From an uncultured Clostridia bacterium (lineage in GTDB: Bacteria > Bacillota_A > Clostridia > TANB77 > CAG-508), in contig CALXZR010000072.1 in the NCBI GenBank assembly GCA_944393295.1, positions 1 through 30,164 on the forward strand: 30,164 nt of DNA, in the 5' to 3' direction. The translations under genes and the position numbers were made by a program. Below the pieces are notes generated by a model that was not told the DNA's origin, did not search any database, and saw only the letters and a program-made list of their open reading frames with translations. Each line of letters begins with the position of its first letter. Within the stretch, counting starts at the first letter, position 1. This document shows positions 23,785-30,164 of this stretch, in pieces.

Positions 23785-23813
23785 TTGAAAAACAAATAAT
23801 AATGAAATATTAT
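23785..23813 (+). promoter_or_regulatory. Promoter of the S1-domain gene
   Basis: TTGAAA (23785-23790), 17-base spacer, TATTAT (23808-23813), 28 bases before the ATG at 23842. Confidence 0.55.
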
Positions 23814-23841
23814 AGAATAAAGATACAAAAGAGGAGAAAGT

Positions 23842-24645
23842 ATGGAATATCAAAAATTTATTCCAGAGGGTTGGAAAGAGACTAGAGAGCATTATACAAA
23901 AGAAAATATTGAAGAAGCATTTAGAGATGGAAAAGTAATGCAAGCTTTGGTAAATAGATGTGATACTAACTATAACTTACATATAGATTTAGGAAATGGG
24001 ATAAGTGGTATTATTCCTAGAAATGAAATTGATGCTGTAAATGCTGATGAATATGGACTTACTAAACCTAGCATATGTAAATATAAAGTAAATACTTTGG
24101 TTCAGTTTAAAGTAAAGGAAATATATTCAGATAATCAAGTTTTATTATCTAGAAAGCAGGTAGGAGAAGAAGCTTTAGAGTGGGCAAAAAATGTGCTTGA
24201 ACCAGGAATGATAGTAAAAGGAATAGTAAGGAATATTAGAAAGTTTGGTGTTTTTGTTGAAATTGGTGGAGGAATAGTTGGACTTCTACATATTGAAGAT
24301 ATTTCAGTTTCAAGAATAAAAACTCCAGAAGAACGCTTTTATAATGGACAAAAGATTAATGTTATGATAAAATCAATAGAAAAGAATACAGGTAAGATAA
24401 TTTTGTCATATAAAGAGCTTTTAGGAGATTGGAATGATAATATAAAAGATTTTAAAGAAAAAATGATTGTTTCTGGAATTGTAAAGGAAACAGATAAGTA
24501 TAAAAATGGAATTTTTATTGAATTAAAACCAAACTTAGTAGGTTTAGCAGAATATAAAGAAGGCTTTTATTATGGACAAAAAGTAAATGTTTTTATAAAA
24601 AAAATAATTGAAGCAAAGAAAAAAATTAAATTAATTATTGTTTAA
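23842..24645 (+). CDS. S1 RNA-binding domain protein (short ribosomal S1-like)
   Basis: 267 residues with three S1 OB-folds: about 28-108 (weak), 132-205 (the best, with GMIVKGIVRNIRKFGVFVEIGGGIVGLLHIEDIS) and about 212-267 (weak). Proteins of this build occur in Clostridia and are often labelled S1 or YabR-like. They bind RNA, perhaps at the ribosome or in translation control. GAGGAG lies 7 bases before the ATG. It ends 30 bases before the next gene, which has its own AAAGGAGG, and the two may share a transcript. Confidence 0.8.
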   Translation: MEYQKFIPEGWKETREHYTKENIEEAFRDGKVMQALVNRCDTNYNLHIDLGNGISGIIPRNEIDAVNADEYGLTKPSICKYKVNTLVQFKVKEIYSDNQVLLSRKQVGEEALEWAKNVLEPGMIVKGIVRNIRKFGVFVEIGGGIVGLLHIEDISVSRIKTPEERFYNGQKINVMIKSIEKNTGKIILSYKELLGDWNDNIKDFKEKMIVSGIVKETDKYKNGIFIELKPNLVGLAEYKEGFYYGQKVNVFIKKIIEAKKKIKLIIV

Positions 24646-24675
24646 GAAACATTTAAATAAAGGAGGCTATAGAAA

Positions 24676-25612
24676 ATGGTAGAAGATGAAAAAATAAAAA
24701 CTACCGTATCACCCTTTGCAATTAGAGAGGGAGAAATAAAAACTTTTGATGGTAAGGATGGTTATGTGTCTATTAACCAAATTATCCATAAAATTAATTT
24801 AGGACATATTACAGATATTCATTTTGAAATTCTAGATTTAGTAAATGAATTTGAGTTTATGACTTCTAGACAGATTTATTTTATGCTTTTGGCTAGAAAT
24901 GTTGAGATAAAATCTCAGGATAAATTAAATACCAAATTAGATCAATTAGTTAGAACTAAAATTTTAACAAGATATTATTTTTCATCAGAAGAAGGGAAAG
25001 GTATATATAGAGTATACTGCTTAGAAAAGATGGGAAAATACTTATTAAATTCTAGAGAAAAAGAATGTAAATGGCAACCTACAGATAATACTAAACCAGT
25101 AGCTTTAATAAAAAAACGTCTAGCTGGAAACCAAGTTATAATAGCATATCTTAGAAAATCAAGTAATTTTAAAAGTTATGTTGTTAAACCTGTTATTAAT
25201 GCAAAAGTTAGCCGGAAAAACCTTTAAAGCACATGGAAAAGTTACTTTGGGAAAAGGAAGTAAAACTATTGATTTATTATTTGAATGTGTAAGAAGAGAA
25301 GACGATTGGGAAAATAGATTTGCAGAAAGAATGAATTTTTATAAGGATTTTTATAATAATTTTGTTCCTGGAGATTCAGGTTTTATGGTTATTCCACAAT
25401 TAATTTTAGTTTGTGAAGATGATAAACATATGGTAGAAACTCTTAGAGAAATAATTAGTAAAAATCTTATTATAGATAAAATAAAGTTGTATTTTACAAC
25501 TGATTTAAAACAAAACAGTACAACTTTGGATAAATCCTTAACAGAATTTGTAAAAGATGAAGCAACAGGAAAATATAAAGCTATAAATATTGAGTTTAAA
25601 GTTTTAGCATAA
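24676..25612 (+). CDS. Winged-helix, replication-relaxation-like protein, read through a +1 frameshift
   Basis: AAAGGAGG 9 bases before the ATG. The first part (to about residue 180) has a winged-helix pattern: ILDLVNEFEFMTSRQIYFMLL, then LDQLVRTKILTRYY and YRVYCLEKMGKYLL, as in the replication-relaxation family. The zero frame ends at 25225-25227. Skipping one base at the CGG codon 25213-25215 joins it to the second part, with GKTFKAHGKV, IDLLFECVRRED and a beta-alpha fold that could be nuclease-like, for a total near 311 residues. Family assignment is tentative. Such proteins tend to occur near conjugation-type ATPases, and one is convergent to it here. Confidence 0.6.
25210..25216 (+). other. 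Putative +1 frameshift site AGC-CGG-A
   Basis: Zero frame reads AGC CGG AAA; the shifted frame reads AGC (C) GGA AAA ACC and continues into the second half. The zero frame stops at 25225, four codons after the site. Same NNC-CGG-A layout as in rluD. Confidence 0.6.
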
Positions 25613-25614
25613 TA

Positions 25615-25645
25615 AAAAAATCACTTCTAAAAGAAGTGATTTTTT
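25615..25645. terminator. Bidirectional terminator between convergent genes
   Basis: Arms 25615-25628 and 25632-25645 pair perfectly over 14 bases (TCACTTCT/AGAAGTGA core flanked by A and T runs) with an AAA loop. It serves the winged-helix gene on + and the coupling ATPase on -. Confidence 0.88.
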
Positions 25646-25649
25646 ATTT

Positions 25650-28001
25650 TTATTGATTATTATTATCATTATAGCTTGTAATTGCATTATCGTCATCAAA
25701 ATTATATCTTAAGCCATCAGGATTATTTTGAATTGGATCCATATCATTTGGGTTATCTGGGTTTTCATTAAAGCTAATATGTTTTAAATCAAATTTATTT
25801 TTTGTTTTCTTATAGTCTTGTTCTTTGTTTATAATTCCATTAGTAAATTTTGTGAAATTATATGTTTTGATTTTTTGCTTTTCTTTATATTTTGATTCTA
25901 AGAAATCTATTTTAGCAGCACCGACTATATTTTTACCTTTTAAATCTTTAGTTTTATAAATAATATTCTTGAACTTAAGTGCTTGTATTTTACCAGCTCT
26001 ATAGTTTTCTTTCCAAGCCCATTTAATATCTCTATATTGTTCATCATATTGTGGATTTCCTTTGTTGTCGGTTTTGTAAGTATTTTTGAAATCCCACTCT
26101 CTCTTATCACCAAATTCTTTTTGCCACCATTCATTATCTTCTGGTGTATTATTACCAAATACAACTTTAGTAGTACAGTTTGCAAGTAATGTTTGTCTAA
26201 AGTTATAGTCATTATTGATACCGAATTGTGATAAGTTTTGTGCTGAAATAATAGTACCTACACGATATTTTCTATACAAAGTAAATATATCTGCTGTTGC
26301 TCTACAAACAAATGGTGGAAATTCATCTACATATAAGAAATGAGGTATTCTTGTTTTTTCATTTCCTGGTCTTGATAAAACAGAATGTTGCATAAGTAGT
26401 AGGAAGAATAGACCGAATGCTTTATGAATACTAGCTCCCAAATCTCCACGTCTAGTACAAACTAAAATCACATCCCCGTTTTTTAATACATCATCATAAT
26501 TTATATTATTTGTTCTATTACATAAAATACTTCTAACACCTGGATAACGTAATAAATTTTCAAGTTGAGCAGCAGATGCTTGTAAATATTTTGCAGTTTC
26601 ATCTCTTCCTACTGCATTTTTATAAAATGTTTTTTCGTAATAACCTAATTGAATTTCATATTTTTCAGCAAGTTCAGGTTCTTGCTTCATTTTTTCAGCC
26701 ATATCTTCTATTAAATCAAAATTATTTAATAGTTTCATTAAGTCTTCTAAGTTTGGTAAATCTCCATTATTTAATCTTGGATACATTTCTTTTACAAGTA
26801 AGGTAATATTTTCAATTGCTTGTGTAGTAATATTTTGCATAAAAGCTTCATCTACTGAAGTATTATTATTTAAATTTACTTCTGAATGATACATTCTTTT
26901 TAAAACAGAAGATATTGCAATAGAAGTTTTTATTGGATCATCAAAAGTAAATGGATTTAATCCAACTGAATTTGGATCGTTTGGATCTATAAGTTTATAA
27001 GGTATTCCAAAATTATCTGCAACATCTTGAATACGAGAAATAGATTCGAAATCTGGAGCTACATAAGTAATACCTAAATTTTTGTAGATTGAATTTTCTC
27101 CAGCATAGTTATATAAAAGCTTTGACATGTAAGCTTTATACAATTTTTCTTTTGCTGGAATTGGTACAAGCATATTTAAACTAAAATTTGCATTTATATA
27201 TTCGTTTGAATAAGGAGAATTTAAATTTGCAAGACCAGTTCTTAAAGCTGTATAACCCATTTCTTTTGAAGCTTCTTTAAATAAATATTTTTTCTCTATA
27301 TCTCTTGCAATCATTGGTTCAAACATCATTGAAGTTTTTCCTGAACCAGAAACACCAACAATTAAAGTAGATTCAAATCTTCTTGACTCTGGAGTTTTAA
27401 TAACTTTACCAGTTTCTTTATCTTTACAAAGATACATTTCGCAAGTATATGGTCCCCAACCTTCTTTATTGTCAGATAAATCAATTCCGCCATAATCAAA
27501 TATAGAATCTCTTAAATCTTTAGTATCATTAATTTTCATATATATAAATTTAAATAAAGGATAGAAAGATACTATTGGAATATACCATGCAAAAGCAGCC
27601 ATAGCTGGTTTTATTAAATCCATGAAATTTAAAATTATATAGCTGTAATTAGGTACAGATATTAGTATCATCCATTCTATTTGATTTATCCATTGAATAA
27701 TCATTGAAACAACAATTATATATAAACCAATCATATATATATATAGAAAAGATAATTTTTTCCAATCTTCTGTAACAAATTTAGAAGCAAATGAAAAATA
27801 AAAAGCAAAAACAGGGCAAGCCATAGCTATAGTATATTGTATAGGACCCCAATAAGAAACAGACATACCTGTTGCACCTATCATAATAATTTCTACAATT
27901 CTATCTATACAAATGTAGAAAGATATTAATGTTAATACATAAGTCAAAAAGGTATTTCTGTCTGTTTTTAATTTCTTTAAGAAACTATCTATGTATTTCA
28001 A
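25650..28001 (-). CDS. Type IV coupling protein-like ATPase (VirD4/TraG/TraD family)
   Basis: 783 residues. N-terminal part has about four to five membrane helices (residues 18-153), then a RecA-like ATPase: Walker A GVSGSGKTS at residues 216-224, Walker B HFLYVDEFPPF near residue 555, followed by SAQNLSQFG as in VirD4 proteins. A low-complexity Asn/Asp tail ends it. Coupling proteins bring DNA or protein substrates to a type IV secretion channel. The TTG start at 28001 is chosen because GGTG is well placed upstream and no ATG fits. No relaxase, VirB4 or channel gene is visible here, so it is an orphan in this window. Confidence 0.85.
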   Translation of the reverse strand: MKYIDSFLKKLKTDRNTFLTYVLTLISFYICIDRIVEIIMIGATGMSVSYWGPIQYTIAMACPVFAFYFSFASKFVTEDWKKLSFLYIYMIGLYIIVVSMIIQWINQIEWMILISVPNYSYIILNFMDLIKPAMAAFAWYIPIVSFYPLFKFIYMKINDTKDLRDSIFDYGGIDLSDNKEGWGPYTCEMYLCKDKETGKVIKTPESRRFESTLIVGVSGSGKTSMMFEPMIARDIEKKYLFKEASKEMGYTALRTGLANLNSPYSNEYINANFSLNMLVPIPAKEKLYKAYMSKLLYNYAGENSIYKNLGITYVAPDFESISRIQDVADNFGIPYKLIDPNDPNSVGLNPFTFDDPIKTSIAISSVLKRMYHSEVNLNNNTSVDEAFMQNITTQAIENITLLVKEMYPRLNNGDLPNLEDLMKLLNNFDLIEDMAEKMKQEPELAEKYEIQLGYYEKTFYKNAVGRDETAKYLQASAAQLENLLRYPGVRSILCNRTNNINYDDVLKNGDVILVCTRRGDLGASIHKAFGLFFLLLMQHSVLSRPGNEKTRIPHFLYVDEFPPFVCRATADIFTLYRKYRVGTIISAQNLSQFGINNDYNFRQTLLANCTTKVVFGNNTPEDNEWWQKEFGDKREWDFKNTYKTDNKGNPQYDEQYRDIKWAWKENYRAGKIQALKFKNIIYKTKDLKGKNIVGAAKIDFLESKYKEKQKIKTYNFTKFTNGIINKEQDYKKTKNKFDLKHISFNENPDNPNDMDPIQNNPDGLRYNFDDDNAITSYNDNNNQ

Positions 28002-28130
28002 TTAATTCACCACTTTCACTAAAATATATACATATATATTATCTTACAAAAATAGAAAAAAAACAAGAGCTTTTTAAGAAAAAGTCTAAGTTTTTAGCAC
28101 TTTTATTAGCAAAAATTAAAAATAATTATT

Positions 28131-28159
28131 TTGTAATATATCTACTTAAAAAATATATA
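28131..28159 (+). promoter_or_regulatory. Candidate promoter of the flippase gene
   Basis: TTGTAA (28131-28136), 17-base spacer, TATATA (28154-28159). The 218-base gap between the divergent genes should also hold the promoter for the minus-strand ATPase, which I could not place. Confidence 0.4.
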
Positions 28160-28219
28160 AATAGTATAAAAGGAAAATTAAAATTTTGTTTAGAATATTT
28201 TAAAGATAGGATAAAAAGA

Positions 28220-29800
28220 ATGGAAAAAAAACATAATTTTATAAAAGGTGTAATTTCACTTATAGCATCTCAGATTGTTATTAAAATTTTAGGCATGATA
28301 TATAGTTTATATTTAACTAATAAAGAAGGTTTTGGTGATACAGGAAATGCAATTTATATGAGTGGATATCAAATCTATGCTTTATTTTTAACTATATCTT
28401 CGATTGGTGTTCCTAATGCTATTTCAAAATTAGTTTCGGAGAAATTAGCAAATGGAGATGAAAAAGCGGCAGATAGAATTTTTAAGGTAGCTTTTATTAC
28501 TTTTGGATTATTTGGCTTTTTAGGAACTATTACATTATTTTTAGGAGCTAAGTTTATTTCAAATAATTTACTACAAATTCCAGAGGCAAAATTTACTTTA
28601 ATGTTTTTGTCTCCAGCTGTATTTTTTGTTTCAGTCTCAAGTGTTATGGAGGGATATTTTAACGGAAGAAAGGAATTACATAAAACTGCTAAAGCTCAAT
28701 CAGTAGAGCAATTCTTAAAAATGTTATTAACTATAAGTATAGTAGAATTTATTGCAACAATAACTGGAAAAAATACAGAATATATGGCAGCAGGAGCTAA
28801 TTTTGCTACTAGTTTAGCTACAATGCTTTCAGTTTTATATTTAATAGTAATATGTTTTAAAACTAGAAGAAGAGTTAAAATTAATAAATTTATAAACTAT
28901 AAACAAGATAGTATATTGAAAATATTAATTAATATAGCTAAAGTTTCAGTTCCGTTAGCAATAGGAGCGTTATTAGTAGCTCTTAATAATAATATTGATG
29001 CTATGACTGTTGTAAGAAATTTAAAACCAATTGTAGGGGAAGAGATGGCTCAAATAAGATATGGAATTTTAACTTCAAAGGTGGATGTTTTGTTAACGGT
29101 TCCATTGAGCTTTAATATGGCTTTTTCAGTAGCTCTTATACCAGAAATAGCGAGTGCAAAAGTAAGAAAAGATGAAAAAGAAATCTCTAAAAAAGTTTCT
29201 TTTTCCATATTAATTAGTATGTTGCTTGCAATACCATCTATGATTGGTTTGTATATATATGCAGATGAAATTTTAAAATTATTATTTCCAAATGCAAGTT
29301 CCGGAGGAGATTTATTAAAATTAGCGGTATTTGCTATACCTTTTCAAATTTTAGTACAAACAATAAATGGAGCTTTGCAAGGCTTAGGAAAATTAAATAT
29401 AACAACAATGGCTCTATGTATAGGCACATTAGTAAAATTAATTGGAAATGTAGTATTTTTAAAAAATTCTGTGCTTTTAGAAAAAGGTGCTATTTTAAGT
29501 ACAATATGCTGCTATTTTACTATTTTTTGCATAGTTGGTTATAATTTATGCAGAAATTGTAAGTTAAATTTTAGTTTATCGAAGTTTTTTATAAAACCAA
29601 TTATAGCTAGTATAATAATGGCATACAGTTCGAAATTTATTTATTTCAAATTATTAGTTATTGGGTTAAAAGAAAATCTTGTAACAATAATAGCTATTTT
29701 TATGGCTATAATAATTTATGTAATATGTGTATTTTTATTGAGAATATTATCTAATAAAGAGCTGTCAGAACTAACAAATAATGAAAAAAATTGTAAATAA
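28220..29800 (+). CDS. SpoVB/MurJ-like lipid-linked oligosaccharide flippase (MOP superfamily)
   Basis: 526 residues, about 14 membrane helices. The N-terminus FIKGVISLIASQIVIKILGMIYSLYL and the loop MSGYQIYALFLTISSIGVPNAISKLVSEK match the SpoVB/YtgP/MurJ group of the polysaccharide exporter family, with VMEGYFNGRKELHKTAKAQSVEQ further on. These flip lipid II or spore cortex precursors outward. The frame is open further upstream to 27929, but that region has no ribosome binding site and runs into the divergent gene; the ATG at 28220 starts just like family members. SpoVB acts in sporulation while YtgP/MurJ-type proteins act in growth; I cannot choose from sequence alone. Confidence 0.88.
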   Translation: MEKKHNFIKGVISLIASQIVIKILGMIYSLYLTNKEGFGDTGNAIYMSGYQIYALFLTISSIGVPNAISKLVSEKLANGDEKAADRIFKVAFITFGLFGFLGTITLFLGAKFISNNLLQIPEAKFTLMFLSPAVFFVSVSSVMEGYFNGRKELHKTAKAQSVEQFLKMLLTISIVEFIATITGKNTEYMAAGANFATSLATMLSVLYLIVICFKTRRRVKINKFINYKQDSILKILINIAKVSVPLAIGALLVALNNNIDAMTVVRNLKPIVGEEMAQIRYGILTSKVDVLLTVPLSFNMAFSVALIPEIASAKVRKDEKEISKKVSFSILISMLLAIPSMIGLYIYADEILKLLFPNASSGGDLLKLAVFAIPFQILVQTINGALQGLGKLNITTMALCIGTLVKLIGNVVFLKNSVLLEKGAILSTICCYFTIFCIVGYNLCRNCKLNFSLSKFFIKPIIASIIMAYSSKFIYFKLLVIGLKENLVTIIAIFMAIIIYVICVFLLRILSNKELSELTNNEKNCK

Positions 29801-29802
29801 AC

Positions 29803-29822
29803 AGTGTTCTAAAAAACGCTTT
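29803..29822 (+). terminator. Weak terminator-like hairpin after the flippase gene
   Basis: AGTGTT (29803-29808) and AACGCT (29815-29820) pair with one G-U around a 6-base loop, followed by only two or three T. Confidence 0.3.
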
Positions 29823-29992
29823 AAATAGCTGGTTTGAGGAAATGAACATCTGAAAAATGTTGAAAAATAAAAGAAAAAATAAAAATAATTTTAAAAAAAG
29901 AAGGATTTTGAAAGGCTTTGGCGAATAATGTTATTGTAGAATAAAAAAGTAATAGTTTCTACATACTAAACACTATTAGGAGGTAATTTAAA

Positions 29993-30164
29993 ATGAACAA
30001 AGCTGAATTAATCGCAGCAATCGCTGCTAAAACAGGTGAAACAAAAAAAAGTGCTGAAGAAACAGTTAACGCTTTTGTAGATGTTGTTACTGATGCTCTA
30101 AAAAAAGGAGACAAAGTTCAATTAGTTGGATTTGGTTCTTTTGAAGTTAGAAAAAGAGCTGCTA
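29993..30164 (+). CDS. hup: DNA-binding protein HU, 3' end missing
   Basis: First 57 codons of an HU-family nucleoid protein, cut by the window end (about 90 residues expected). It begins MNKAELIAAIAAKTGETKKSAE and reaches the conserved VQLVGFGSFEVRKRAA at the start of the DNA-binding arm. TAGGAGG at 29977-29983 is 9 bases before the ATG. HU coats and bends DNA as a dimer. Its codons look more optimised (more GCT, GTT, GGT) than its neighbours, as expected for an abundant protein. Its promoter is not clear in the preceding 190 bases. Confidence 0.95.
   Translation, partial: MNKAELIAAIAAKTGETKKSAEETVNAFVDVVTDALKKGDKVQLVGFGSFEVRKRAA

Noticed and set aside
22733..25215. CGG reassigned to Trp or another amino acid, as in some other bacteria
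   Set aside because: Reassignment would not repair either gene, because the downstream protein lies in the +1 frame in both cases.
22731..25216. CCGG as a methylation-linked sequencing error motif
   Set aside because: Not excluded, but CCGG also occurs intact in frame at about 5846, 13907, 16452 and 29305 without a frame break, so the motif alone does not cause breaks.
22686..25612. The downstream halves as separate genes (ATG at 22686 and 25178)
   Set aside because: Neither ATG has a ribosome binding site, both lie inside the upstream half, and the first residues after them do not match the families; the joined products do.
27929..28219. Longer N-terminus of the flippase
   Set aside because: The extension has no ribosome binding site, overlaps the divergent ATPase gene and is not flippase-like; the ATG at 28220 starts at the family's normal N-terminus.
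1..30164. tRNA, rRNA, CRISPR, insertion sequences or riboswitches
   Set aside because: No tRNA-like cloverleaf with TTCGA arm, no regularly spaced direct repeats, no transposase with terminal repeats and no recognisable riboswitch core were seen.

Overview
The window reads as chromosome of a very AT-rich, low-GC Gram-positive bacterium, most likely an uncultured member of the Clostridia. Supporting signs are AAAGGAGG-type ribosome binding sites, frequent TTG starts, TTGACA/TATAAT promoters with 17-base spacers, lipoproteins with LTGC lipoboxes, sortase with an LPKTG substrate, signal peptidase II and a SpoVB/MurJ-type flippase. TGG is used for Trp and TGA as a stop, so it is not a mollicute code. 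No rRNA, tRNA, CRISPR array or insertion sequence was seen.

Layout. 1-1270: the end of rlmH, then a small graveyard of Rpn/PD-(D/E)XK-type remnants between terminators. 1271-4950: trmL, two lipoproteins (one a cyclophilin), then ruvA-rarA behind a promoter carrying a possible LexA box. 4997-6454: a TauE/SafE-type transporter split into two half-size genes, a 47-residue peptide gene, and a convergent Cys-rich protein. 6637-9401: murL-murD, the epimerase/ligase pair that makes D-Glu on the nucleotide precursor. 9702-10370: a tandem-OB single-stranded DNA binding protein. 10664-19004: a surface-protein island with an LPXTG cohesin-like scaffold, its sortase, a dockerin-bearing N-acetylglucosaminidase, a membrane-anchored cohesin/cadherin-like protein, and a transglutaminase-like protein with seven C-terminal repeats. 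19124-24645: a GT-C-like membrane protein, lspA, a TagA-type glycosyltransferase, rluD, an RsuA/RluB-type pseudouridine synthase and an S1-domain protein. 24676-28001: a winged-helix, replication-relaxation-like protein convergent with an orphan VirD4/TraG-type coupling ATPase. 28220-end: a SpoVB/MurJ-like flippase and the start of an HU gene.

Main discovery. Two genes (rluD at 22079-22997 and the winged-helix gene at 24676-25612) are each broken by a +1 frameshift. In both, the zero-frame codon at the shift is CGG, in the context NNC-CGG-A, and skipping one base gives GGA and restores the protein. Reading every other gene by eye, I found no in-frame CGG codon anywhere else, although about 40 out-of-frame CGG triplets lie inside genes and CGT, CGC and CGA are used in frame. 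This suggests that CGG is hungry or unassigned here and acts as a +1 frameshift signal. The alternative is two sequence errors that happen to look alike.

The second theme is cell-envelope work: precursor synthesis (murL-murD), lipid-linked glycan steps (tagA, flippase, GT-C protein), lipoprotein maturation (lspA), and a cohesin-dockerin surface assembly that seems to recruit a peptidoglycan hydrolase rather than a cellulase.
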